From the NCBI GenBank assembly GCA_963734365.1, contig CAVTGV010000008.1, positions 186,001-250,000 on the forward strand: a DNA stretch of 64,000 bases, written 5' to 3'. The notes under the pieces are model-generated. The model was not told the DNA's origin. It was given only the letters and a program-made list of their open reading frames with translations, and searched no databases. Positions 52,881 through 61,201 of this stretch are shown in pieces. Made by a program: the position numbers and the translations under genes. The first letter of the stretch is position 1; each line of letters starts with the position of its first letter. The stretch is from JACVRW01 sp963734365 (GTDB lineage: Bacteria; Actinomycetota; Thermoleophilia; Solirubrobacterales; Thermoleophilaceae).

Positions 52881-54347
52881 ATGACCGAGCATGCGGTGGT
52901 GATCGCCGGAGGCGGTCCGGCGGGGATGATGCTGGCGGCGGAGCTGGCGCTGGCGAAGGTTGACGTCGCGGTCGTCGAGCGGCGTCCCGATCACGTACTC
53001 GCCGGCTCGCGGGCCGGCGGCCTCCTCACACGCACGATCGAGGTGCTCGATCAGCGCGGCGTCGCTGATCGGTTCCTCGCTGAGGGTCAGGTGCATCAGG
53101 CCATGCCGTTCGGCACCGCGATGATGGACATGAGCGACCTGCCGACGCGTCATCCGTATTTCCTCGGGATCTTTCAGAACGAGATCGAGCGGATCATGGC
53201 CGCCTGGATCGCCGAGCTGCCGGTGCGGATCTACTACGGGAGTGAGGTGACGGGCTTCGCGCAGGACGACACCGGCGTCGAGGTCGAGCTGTCGGACGAC
53301 CGGTCGCTGCGGGCGGGGTATCTCGTCGGATGCGACGGAGGACGAAGCCTGATCCGCAGAGCCGCCGGCATCGAGTTCCCGGGGTGGGATCCGACCAGGA
53401 GCAATCTGATCGCCGAGGTCGAGATGACCGAGGAACCGCCGCAGGGCATCCGCCACACCGCCGCCGGCATCCACGCCCTCAGCACGATGGAGGATGGGAG
53501 GACGGTGCGGGTGGTCACGACCGAGCAGCAGATCGGGCCGAGCAGCGAGCCCGGCTTAGCCGACCTGAGCGAGGCGCTCGTCACGGTGTACGGGACCGAC
53601 TTCGGGGTCCACAGCCCCACGTGGATCTCCAGGTTCACCGACATGACGCGGCAGGCCGCGGCCTACCGGGTGGGACGAGTTCTGCTGGCCGGGGACTCGG
53701 CGCACGTGCATTACCCGGCGGGTGGACAGGGCCTCAGCCTCGGCGTGCAGGACGCGGTGAATCTGGGATGGAAGCTGGCTCAGGTGGCCGGCGGGACCTC
53801 CCCGGAAAGCCTCCTGGATACCTATCAGGACGAGCGTCATCCGGTTGTCGCCCGCATCCTTGAGCACACGATGGCTCTGGGCGCGCTCCAGCGCCAGGAC
53901 GAGCGCATGAAAGCCGTGGTGGATGTGGTGTCGGAGTTCGCGGGCATGGACGAGCCCCGCAAATGGCTCGTCGGGATCCGCTCCGGACTGGACATCCACT
54001 ACGACCTCGGTGAGGGACATCCGCTGCTCGGGCGCCGCATGCCCGATCTCGACCTCGTGACCGCCGGCGGCCCGCTCCGAGTCTTCGAGCTGCTGCACGA
54101 TGCCAAGCCGGTGCTGCTCAACCTCGGTGAGCCCGGCGGCTTCGACATCTCTCCATGGGCTGACCGGGTTCAGCTGATCGACGCCGAATACGCCGGCCGG
54201 TGGGAGCTTCCGGTACTTGGCGCGGTCACCGCTCCCACCGCCGTGCTGATCCGGCCCGACGGATACGTTGCCTGGGTCGGAGACGGAACCCGTCTCGGAC
54301 TCCGTGAAGCGCTGACCACCTGGTTCGGACTGCCCGCTGCGGCATAG
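52881..54347 (+). CDS. FAD-dependent aromatic-ring monooxygenase (PheA/TfdB type, rifampicin-monooxygenase-like)
   Basis: A 488-residue class A flavoprotein. FAD motifs are VVIAGGGPAGMMLAAELALA (GxGxxG), LVGCDGGRSLIRRAAG (DG) and VLLAGDSAHVHYPAGGQGLSLGVQDAVNLGWKL (GD). The C-terminal 110 residues form the thioredoxin-like domain usual in this group (PDLDLVTAGGPLRVFEL, LIRPDGYVAWVG). It hydroxylates aromatic substrates or inactivates ansamycins. Shine-Dalgarno GGAGGG is 6-7 bases before the ATG. It opens the catabolic block on the plus strand. Confidence 0.9.
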   Translation: MTEHAVVIAGGGPAGMMLAAELALAKVDVAVVERRPDHVLAGSRAGGLLTRTIEVLDQRGVADRFLAEGQVHQAMPFGTAMMDMSDLPTRHPYFLGIFQNEIERIMAAWIAELPVRIYYGSEVTGFAQDDTGVEVELSDDRSLRAGYLVGCDGGRSLIRRAAGIEFPGWDPTRSNLIAEVEMTEEPPQGIRHTAAGIHALSTMEDGRTVRVVTTEQQIGPSSEPGLADLSEALVTVYGTDFGVHSPTWISRFTDMTRQAAAYRVGRVLLAGDSAHVHYPAGGQGLSLGVQDAVNLGWKLAQVAGGTSPESLLDTYQDERHPVVARILEHTMALGALQRQDERMKAVVDVVSEFAGMDEPRKWLVGIRSGLDIHYDLGEGHPLLGRRMPDLDLVTAGGPLRVFELLHDAKPVLLNLGEPGGFDISPWADRVQLIDAEYAGRWELPVLGAVTAPTAVLIRPDGYVAWVGDGTRLGLREALTTWFGLPAAA

Positions 54348-54437
54348 CCACCAGCTTCCGCCGTAGCCGGTACATTGGAAATATGGTTTGGCCAATTGTC
54401 ACTCGCCGACCCTTGGGCAGGCCGACCTGCTGAGCGA

Positions 54438-55325
54438 ATGAGCGCACGTTCGCAGGAGGAGGGCCAAGTGGAGGTCGACGGGGGGCGCGTGTGGTTCGCG
54501 CGATTCGGCAATGGTCCGGCCACCCCAGTCCTGGTGCTTCACGGTGGCCCCGGCGCTGGGCACGAGTACCTCTCTCCGTTGACGGACCGCCTTAGCCGCG
54601 TCCGGCCCGTCGTCGTCTTCGATCAACTGGGCTGTGGCCGGTCAGAGCACCCGGAGGACGATGCGCTCTGGACGCTCGACCGCGCCGTCTCGGAGGTCCA
54701 GGCGGTGCGAGCGGCGCTCGGGCTGGAGGAGTGCCATCTACTCGGCCATTCGTGGGGCGGCTGGCTGTCGATCGAGTATGTCGTGCGTGGGGCCACTGGG
54801 ATCGGCGGCCTGGTTCTTGCCAGCGCGTCAGCCTCGATGCCGCAGTTCGTCGAGGAAGTCAACCTCCTCGTCGATCAGATGCCCGAGCCGCACCGCTCGA
54901 TTCTGATCGACCTTGGGGCCCAGGGCCGCTATTCGGACCCGAGCTACCTCAGTGCCCTCGACGCGTTCTATCACCGGCACCTGTGCCGGCTTGACCCTTG
55001 GCCCGACCTGCTGGTCGAGAGCCTGGAGCAGGAGGGCGACAACCGGGCGTACGAGGTCATGGCCGGCCCGAATGACCTCGTTGTCACCGGCAGCCTCAAG
55101 TCATGGGATCGCGAAGCCGATCTGGAGCGGATCGAGGCGCGCACCTTGGTGACCTGCGGCCGGTATGACGAGGTCACGCCCGCGTGCGCGGCGACGTTGG
55201 CGGCGGGCATCGCCGATGCGAAGCTCACCGTGTTTGAGGAGAGTGGCCACATTCCCCATCTCGACCAGGCCGATGAATACGCGCGCGAGGTAGCTGCGTT
55301 CCTCGAGGCCGTCGACAACGGATAG
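54438..55325 (+). CDS. Proline iminopeptidase-family alpha/beta hydrolase
   Basis: A 295-residue hydrolase. VLHGGPGAGHEYLSPLTDRL is the HGGPG motif of the proline iminopeptidase group; S105 is in the elbow GHSWGGWLSIEYV. The acid is in TCGRYDEVTP and the base in ESGHIPHLDQ. ATG 54438 is used; an ATG at 54375 gives 21 extra residues. The gene ends 34 bases before the amidohydrolase ATG. Cleavage of N-terminal proline or amide bonds is probable. Confidence 0.88.
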   Translation: MSARSQEEGQVEVDGGRVWFARFGNGPATPVLVLHGGPGAGHEYLSPLTDRLSRVRPVVVFDQLGCGRSEHPEDDALWTLDRAVSEVQAVRAALGLEECHLLGHSWGGWLSIEYVVRGATGIGGLVLASASASMPQFVEEVNLLVDQMPEPHRSILIDLGAQGRYSDPSYLSALDAFYHRHLCRLDPWPDLLVESLEQEGDNRAYEVMAGPNDLVVTGSLKSWDREADLERIEARTLVTCGRYDEVTPACAATLAAGIADAKLTVFEESGHIPHLDQADEYAREVAAFLEAVDNG

Positions 55326-55359
55326 ACGCGTGGCGTCGGCCGGCCAACGCCCCGAGCGC

Positions 55360-56871
55360 ATGAACGGCTCTCCCATCCTCATACGGGGGGGCCTGGTGGT
55401 GACCATGGAGGCAGGAGGTCCGGATCCGTTCGTCGGCGACGTTCTGGTTCGGGACGGTGCGATCGCAGAGGTGGCGCCCTCCGTCGAGCCGCCCCCCGGG
55501 GCTCAGGAGATCGACGCATCGCGCCGGCTCGTGACGCCGGGCCTCGTCAACGCTCACATGCACTCGTTCGAGTCCACCTACCGCGGACGCTACGAGCGCC
55601 TTCCGATGGAGCTCTGGGCGCTCTACGGATACCCGACCCTGGGGGCGCAACCGCTCGACGAGGAGCTTCTGTACCTGCGGACGATGGTCGTCGCCATCGA
55701 ATCGCTGCGCAACGGAGTCACGTCACTCCTCGACGACATCGACGAATGGAGTGGCCAGACCCTCGATGCCCTCGAGCCGGTGTTTCGCGCCTATGCGGCC
55801 AGTGGAATCCGCGCAAGTTGCTCCGGCAACTTCCAGAACCTCTTCGACGTCGACGTCTTGCCGCACGCGAACGAGGTCGTGCCGGACACGGAGCGGGCGC
55901 TGCTCACGAGCGGCGCCACTCCGTCGGACCGGGAATACCTCGAGTTCCTCAGAGAGGCCTTCGACCGCTTCCACCGGCCGGCGGAGCGGCAGCGGTTCGT
56001 GATCGCGCCGTGCGGGCCCCAGTGGTGCACCGAGAGTCTGCTGGTGGCGACCCATGGCCTCGCCAGGGAGCTCGGTGTCAACTACCACGTCCACGCACTC
56101 GAGACGAGGGTGCAGATCGCCACCCAGCGAGAGTTCTACGGCGACTCCCTGATCGCGTTCATGGATCGTCTCGGCGTTCTCGACGAGCTCACGACTCTCG
56201 CCCACGCGATCTGGATCACGGACGGCGATGTCGAGCGTCTGGCTGCCTCCGGTGCGGCCGTCGTCCACAACCCGATCTCGAACCTGAAGCTCGGCGCGGG
56301 CATCGCGCCCGTTCGGGCGTTGCTGCAGGCGGGCGTGCCTGTGGGCCTGGGCACCGACGGGCCCTCCTGTAACGACACGGCCCGGCTGTTCGACACGATT
56401 CGGGTGGCCGCCCTGCTCCAGAACGTGACGCATCCGGATCCCTCGACATGGCCCACGGCGCGCCAGATCGTGGAGGCGGCAACGCGCGGCAGCGCGCGGG
56501 CGGCGGGGATCTCCGACGAGGTCGGGACGCTGGCGGTGGGCAAGCGCGCGGATCTGGTCCTATTCGACCTCGACACCCTGAACTTCACTCCTCTCAGCGA
56601 TCCCTATCGCCAGCTCGCGTTCAGCGAGAACGGGACGTCGATCCGCCTGGTGATGGTGGATGGCGAGGTGGTGGTGGAGGACGGTCGCTGCACGCTCGTC
56701 GACGAGGACGCGGTCCTTGCCGAGTTCCGCTCTCGCCTCGGCGAGTTCGCCGCGTACCACCAGCAGCTCGAGGACCGTTACCGCAGGTTCCACCCCTACA
56801 TCGAGGAGATCCATCGGCGCTGCTCCGCCGAGACGCTCGACTTCGTGCAGGCGGGCACGTCCGGCCGATGA
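55360..56871 (+). CDS. Amidohydrolase (chlorohydrolase/deaminase type)
   Basis: A 503-residue amidohydrolase of the cytosine-deaminase/SsnA/AtzA group. Metal ligands: HxH in NAHMHSFES, His in NYHVHALETR, His in LAHAIWITDGD and Asp in GLGTDGPSCND. The group deaminates or dechlorinates nitrogenous rings and guanidino-like compounds. ATG 55360 (MNGSPILIRGG) is chosen over GTG 55330 because the conserved N-terminus begins there. The stop overlaps the ureohydrolase ATG by 4 bases, so the two act in sequence or on the same compound. Confidence 0.88.
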   Translation: MNGSPILIRGGLVVTMEAGGPDPFVGDVLVRDGAIAEVAPSVEPPPGAQEIDASRRLVTPGLVNAHMHSFESTYRGRYERLPMELWALYGYPTLGAQPLDEELLYLRTMVVAIESLRNGVTSLLDDIDEWSGQTLDALEPVFRAYAASGIRASCSGNFQNLFDVDVLPHANEVVPDTERALLTSGATPSDREYLEFLREAFDRFHRPAERQRFVIAPCGPQWCTESLLVATHGLARELGVNYHVHALETRVQIATQREFYGDSLIAFMDRLGVLDELTTLAHAIWITDGDVERLAASGAAVVHNPISNLKLGAGIAPVRALLQAGVPVGLGTDGPSCNDTARLFDTIRVAALLQNVTHPDPSTWPTARQIVEAATRGSARAAGISDEVGTLAVGKRADLVLFDLDTLNFTPLSDPYRQLAFSENGTSIRLVMVDGEVVVEDGRCTLVDEDAVLAEFRSRLGEFAAYHQQLEDRYRRFHPYIEEIHRRCSAETLDFVQAGTSGR

Positions 56872-57839
56872 CCGGGACCTTCCTTGACGTGCCCACGTGC
56901 GAGCCGTCCGCGGGAGCCGTGGCGTCGCGACAGGCCCGGGCCGCGGTGCTGGGCGCCCCTGTCGACACCCAGGTGGTCCCATCGAGACCGGGAACCAGCC
57001 TGGGGCCGGGGGCATGCCGGGCGGCCTCGCAGCAGTACGCGGGCAACCCCACGCTGGAGTATGAGCTCGACGTAGCCGACTGGTGGCGTCTGGTCGACTG
57101 CGGTGATGCCGCCATCGAGGTCGGCGACATCGCCCGCTTTCACGCCCAGATCACCGCCAGCGTGGGTGAGGTCCTCGACGGAGGGGCGGTGCCCATTCTG
57201 CTCGGCGGCGATCATTCGGTGCCCAACGCGGCCATGGCCGCGCTTGCCTCGCGGACCGACGGCCGTGTCGGGTTTCTCAACATCGACGCCCACCTGGACA
57301 CGGCCGACGAGGTCGATGGCGAGCGCATGACGATGGCCTCGCCGGTGGCCCGCGCCGTTGACCATCCCAACGTCGAGGCGCAGAACGTGGTGGTGTTCGG
57401 CGCCCGCGGCTTGGCGAACTCATTCGACGAGATAGAGAACGCCCGGCGGCTCGGGGTGAGGTTCTACACGATGGCCGAGATCACGGCGCGCGGCCTGACG
57501 GCGACGCTGGACGAGGCCCTCGATGCCGTGTGGGACGGAGTGGAGACCGTCTACGTGTCCTTCGACAACGACGCTGCCGACGCCGGCGTCGCGCCGGGCA
57601 CCACCGCCCCCGAGCCGTTCGGCTTCACCGCGCGGGAGATGCTCCAGATCGCGGAGCGCGTGGGAGGCCGAGGCGTCGGCTTGCTCGACGTGGTCGAGCT
57701 ATCGCCGACGTACGACGTGGCGGGGATCACGGCCCGCCTCGACTGCTGCTTCATCGTCTACCTGTTCTGCGCGTACGCACGCGCCCTCGAGGCGGGGACC
57801 GCGTCGCCGCCGCCCTACTCGTCATGGAGGGAATCGTGA
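56868..57839 (+). CDS. Ureohydrolase (agmatinase/arginase-like) with an altered catalytic motif
   Basis: A 323-residue member of the arginase superfamily. Manganese ligands are visible: the His of LLGGDHSVPNAAM, DAHLDTAD (DxHxD) and SFDNDAADAGVAPGT (DxD). The segment where agmatinases have His-Gly-Thr-Pro-Phe reads MASPVARAV, so a usual catalytic His is replaced by Met. The overall length is normal. It may therefore act on another guanidino, amidine or formimino compound. Coupled to the amidohydrolase by ATGA. Confidence 0.87.
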   Translation: MTGTFLDVPTCEPSAGAVASRQARAAVLGAPVDTQVVPSRPGTSLGPGACRAASQQYAGNPTLEYELDVADWWRLVDCGDAAIEVGDIARFHAQITASVGEVLDGGAVPILLGGDHSVPNAAMAALASRTDGRVGFLNIDAHLDTADEVDGERMTMASPVARAVDHPNVEAQNVVVFGARGLANSFDEIENARRLGVRFYTMAEITARGLTATLDEALDAVWDGVETVYVSFDNDAADAGVAPGTTAPEPFGFTAREMLQIAERVGGRGVGLLDVVELSPTYDVAGITARLDCCFIVYLFCAYARALEAGTASPPPYSSWRES

Positions 57840-57852
57840 GCTCCGCGGCACG

Positions 57853-58248
57853 ATGACCGGGCTCGACCTCGCAAGCTGGCTCGAGGCGTACGCCAAGGCC
57901 TGGCACGAACACGACGGCGACGCCGTGGCGGCGCTGTTCACCGAGTCCGGTGTCTACCGCTCGGCGCCGCTACGTCCCGCTCACGAGGGCCGAGAGGCGA
58001 TCAAGCGCTACTGGCGTGAGGAGCCCGAGCTGCACGAGGAGCTCGACCTGCGCTTCGGGAATCCCATCATCAGCGGCCGGCGAGCCGCGGTCGAGTGGTG
58101 GGCAACCATGCTCCAGGACGGAGAGCCCGTAACCGGGCCCGGCTGCCTGGTCCTCAGCTTCGACGAGAACGGCCTCTGCGAGGAGCTTCGCGAGTACTGG
58201 CACGAGGAGCCCGGCCGCGTCTCGCCGCCGCCGGGCTGGGGAGCGTGA
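57853..58248 (+). CDS. SnoaL-like/NTF2-fold protein
   Basis: A 131-residue NTF2-fold protein. WLEAYAKAWHEHDGDAVAALFTESGVYRSAP is the standard SnoaL start, with GREAIKRYW and a beta-sheet rich second half (FGNPIISGRRAAVEWWATM, GPGCLVLSFDENG). These small alpha/beta barrels act as isomerases, cyclases or dehydratases, or only bind a ligand; the role here is open. It lies 13 bases after the ureohydrolase and ends just before the convergent M24 peptidase. Confidence 0.85.
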   Translation: MTGLDLASWLEAYAKAWHEHDGDAVAALFTESGVYRSAPLRPAHEGREAIKRYWREEPELHEELDLRFGNPIISGRRAAVEWWATMLQDGEPVTGPGCLVLSFDENGLCEELREYWHEEPGRVSPPPGWGA

Positions 58249-58258
58249 GGGGGAGCCC

Positions 58259-59425
58259 TCAGCCGGAGGTGCCGGCGCCGGCGAGGTGCCCGGAAAGGAC
58301 CTCGCAGCCGTCATCGGTCACGGCTATGACGTGCTCGAGGCGTACCGAAGCGTCCGGGAGGTAGATGGCCGGCTCCATCGCCATGACCATCCCGCTGGCG
58401 AGCTGACCTGCCTCGGAGGGAACGAGGCGGGGCGACTCCTGGAAGTCCAGGCCGATGCCGTGTCCGCCCCCACCCGTGTACGGGGGGTAGTCGCGTCCGA
58501 TGCCCGCCCTCATGAGCGCGTCGAGCTCTGAGATCGGGAGCCCGGGCCGCACAGCCTCCGTCGCGCGCTCGAGGACCTGGCGCACGGTCGTGAGCATGTG
58601 CTCCTGAGCCGCCGACGGCGGTCCGAGGGTCTGGGTGTTGCAGGAGTCTCCCCAGTAGGAGCCCACCCGTGGGGCGATGTCGGTGAGCACGAGGTCGTCT
58701 TCGCGGAGCTCCTGGTCGCGCCCGGCTCGTAAGGGTCCGAGCGACGCTTCGAGGATGCACGGCACCGGCCCACCGGCCTCATCGGTGACTACGGCCCGGA
58801 CTTCGTCAAAGAGGTCGCCCTGCCGCTGACCGTCGTGCGCCAGGCGCGCCACCGACGCCTGGGCCGCATCGCAGACGGCGACAGCGGCGCGGATGAGCTC
58901 CAGCTCGGCCGGCGACTTGCGCATTCGAAGCGCCATCACCAGCTCGCCGGCGTCGCGCCAGTCCGGGGTGACCCCGCGCTCGGACAGCAGGGAGAAGACG
59001 TTCGCCGGGAGGCTGGCCGGCTGGTGTCCGACCGCGCGTGCACCCTTGAGGACCCGGCCGAGGGAGTCGCTCAGCCGCGAGCGGGGGGCCAGCGGCTCGA
59101 GGCCGGCAAACGTCTCGAAACTCTCGATCGCGAGCGGGCCCACGCGATCGACCGGGGTCCCGGCCAGCTCGAGGTCCGGCTCGCCCGCGCACAGGGTGGC
59201 CTCACCGGCAGCGGTGACGACAAGTGCGGCCGCCTGGCCCGCGCAGAATGGATTCGGGCCGAGACTGGAGGTCCCGGAGTAGCCCACCAGGTAGGTCAGA
59301 TCGCTGGGTGCGGTTACCACCAGCGCATCGAGTCCAGCCGCGCGGACGCGCTCGGCGCAAGCCCCCCGTCGGTCTGCGAACTCGTCGCCCCGGATCCCGT
59401 TCACCGCGTCCGAGCCAAGCTGCAT
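58259..59425 (-). CDS. M24 metallopeptidase (Xaa-Pro aminopeptidase/creatinase family)
   Basis: A 388-residue pita-bread enzyme. Metal ligands: the two Asp of LTDIAPRVGSYWGDSCN, the His of GGGGHGIGLDF, the Glu of MAMEPAIYLP and the Glu of VRLEHVIAV. The N-terminal creatinase-like domain (RVRAAGLDALVVTAPSDLTYLVGY) is complete. Xaa-Pro dipeptide or creatine-like substrates are both possible. Start ATG 59425 with GGAG 6 bases upstream. It is the only minus-strand gene in the middle of the block and is convergent with SnoaL. Confidence 0.9.
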   Translation of the reverse strand: MQLGSDAVNGIRGDEFADRRGACAERVRAAGLDALVVTAPSDLTYLVGYSGTSSLGPNPFCAGQAAALVVTAAGEATLCAGEPDLELAGTPVDRVGPLAIESFETFAGLEPLAPRSRLSDSLGRVLKGARAVGHQPASLPANVFSLLSERGVTPDWRDAGELVMALRMRKSPAELELIRAAVAVCDAAQASVARLAHDGQRQGDLFDEVRAVVTDEAGGPVPCILEASLGPLRAGRDQELREDDLVLTDIAPRVGSYWGDSCNTQTLGPPSAAQEHMLTTVRQVLERATEAVRPGLPISELDALMRAGIGRDYPPYTGGGGHGIGLDFQESPRLVPSEAGQLASGMVMAMEPAIYLPDASVRLEHVIAVTDDGCEVLSGHLAGAGTSG

Positions 59426-59584
59426 CTGCTGCTCCTAAGGTCTCGCTGACAACAGGCGGCGGCCGGGCGGCGACGTTAGCCCACGGGACCTCGGTGCGCA
59501 AGGAGCCCCGCCGAGTCTGGTACACCTTCCGATCCTCGCGGCGGCCTGCCCGGAGTCAGGTCACCACCACCAAAGGAGACGTGC

Positions 59585-60373
59585 ATGGAGCGGCTCGGGG
59601 GACGGATGGCGATCGTCACGGGCGGGGGAAGCGGGATAGGGCGTGCGATCGCCCTCGCGCTCGGACGCGAGGGGGCGACGGTGGTGGTCGGCGACCGGGA
59701 CGCAGACGCCGCGAAGGAGACCTGCTCCAGCGTCATCGAGACCGGAGCGCGCGCCGAGCCCGCCGTCTGCGACGTGTCAGACGAGGAGTCGGTGGAGTCG
59801 ATGTTCGCCACCGCTGAGCGCCTCGGTCCCATCGACATCCTTATCAACAACGCCGGCTTGGGGGCGGGCGGCGACGCGGTGGCGACCACCGTGGAGGAGT
59901 GGGATCTGACTCTCGGGGTCAACCTGAAGGGCGTCTGGCTCTGCTCCCGCGCGTTCCTGCGCCGGGCGCTCGAGGCCGGCCGCCCCGGAGTGATCGTGAG
60001 CACCTCGTCGACGAACGCGTGGTACGCGGAGCCGGAGTCCGCGGCGTACACCGCTTCGAAGGGAGGAGTCTCTGCCCTCACCCGCTCGATGGCCTTGGAC
60101 TACGCACGCCACAACGTGCGTGTCAACTGCGTCTGCCCCGGGATCATCGATACGCCGATGACCCAGCCGATGCTCGCCGCCCAGGCGGACCCCGAAGCCA
60201 CGCGGCAGCATTTTGGATCCCTGCACGCGATCGGTCGTATGGGGCGGCCTGAGGAGATAGCCGAGGCGGTGGTGTTCCTGGCCACCGACGAGGCGAGCTT
60301 CCTCGTCGGGTCCGAGCTCGTGGTCGACGGAGGCCTGAGCATCGGTACGAGGATCTTCCCCGAGGAGCGCTGA
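59585..60373 (+). CDS. Short-chain dehydrogenase/reductase (classical SDR)
   Basis: A 262-residue NAD(P)-dependent oxidoreductase. Cofactor motif VTGGGSGIGRA (TGxxxGxG), NNAG in ILINNAGLG, catalytic Ser in VSTSSTNAW, Y155 and K159 in AAYTASKGG, and the C-terminal GSELVVDGGLSIG. Acidic residues (GDRDAD) after the second strand favour NAD(H). The Shine-Dalgarno AAAGGAGA precedes the ATG by 5 bases. Followed after 5 bases by the MBL gene. Confidence 0.94.
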   Translation: MERLGGRMAIVTGGGSGIGRAIALALGREGATVVVGDRDADAAKETCSSVIETGARAEPAVCDVSDEESVESMFATAERLGPIDILINNAGLGAGGDAVATTVEEWDLTLGVNLKGVWLCSRAFLRRALEAGRPGVIVSTSSTNAWYAEPESAAYTASKGGVSALTRSMALDYARHNVRVNCVCPGIIDTPMTQPMLAAQADPEATRQHFGSLHAIGRMGRPEEIAEAVVFLATDEASFLVGSELVVDGGLSIGTRIFPEER

Positions 60374-60378
60374 CGATC

Positions 60379-61197
60379 ATGGGAGCTGGTTGGGAGCGGT
60401 TGGAGAGCCGGCTGTGGGAGACGGCCGCGGTGGTGCTCTTACGAGGCGAGTCGGCCGTGGTGGTGGACCCGGGTGTCACACCGGACGAGATCGAGCGGAT
60501 CGAGAGCCAGGTGACGGCTGCCGGCGCGAGCGTCGACGCCGTGCTGATCACGCACGTGCATTCGGATCACACGGGCGGAATCGGACGCTTCCCCGACGCG
60601 CTCGTCTGGATGAGCCCCGCGGCCGCTGCGGAGGTCGAGAGTGGAGGCGCCGCCCGTTCGCTGCGGTCCCATGCGCAAGACCACGGCTTCGAGTACACCG
60701 GTGAGCCACGCTGCGATCGCATCCTGGAGCCCGGCCTGGCCCTCGAGGCCGGCGCCTTCACGGTCGAGACACTCGCACTGCCCGGGCACACCGATGGCGG
60801 TGTGGCCTACCGGGTGCGGTCCGAGGGAGTCCTGATCGTCGGTGACTACCTCTCGGCCTATGAGTTTCCCTTTGTCTACCAGTCCACCGCCGCGTATCGA
60901 GCGAGCCTGGCGGCCCTGCTGGACGGGCTGCACAGAGATCCACCCCGCGCCGTCGTGCCGGGTCACGGGCGGGCGCTTGCGCCTGCGGAGGCGATCGCCA
61001 TCGCCGAGGAGGACCTTTCCTACCTCCACGAGCTGCACCGAGCGGTGGGGGAGGCGTTGGCGTCCGGGTCCTCTCCGGCCGAGGCCGCTGAGGCGGGGGC
61101 CGGAGTCGAGCCGCCGCGCCCGGCCGGCGAGCTCGGCGACCAGCGTCTCGGCAACGGCCGCTGCCAGGTCGCGGAGTTGATCGGCTCCGAGGACTAG
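60379..61197 (+). CDS. MBL-fold metallo-hydrolase (glyoxalase II-like)
   Basis: A 272-residue metallo-beta-lactamase-fold enzyme. The zinc motif HVHSDHTGG, GHTDGG in the middle, GDYLSA and VPGHGRAL supply the ligands in the order of glyoxalase II/RNase Z-like hydrolases. Thioesters or lactones are likely substrates. Starts 5 bases after the SDR and ends 4 bases before the gamma-glutamyltransferase, so the three are one transcript. Confidence 0.9.
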   Translation: MGAGWERLESRLWETAAVVLLRGESAVVVDPGVTPDEIERIESQVTAAGASVDAVLITHVHSDHTGGIGRFPDALVWMSPAAAAEVESGGAARSLRSHAQDHGFEYTGEPRCDRILEPGLALEAGAFTVETLALPGHTDGGVAYRVRSEGVLIVGDYLSAYEFPFVYQSTAAYRASLAALLDGLHRDPPRAVVPGHGRALAPAEAIAIAEEDLSYLHELHRAVGEALASGSSPAEAAEAGAGVEPPRPAGELGDQRLGNGRCQVAELIGSED

Positions 61198-61201
61198 CGC
61201 C

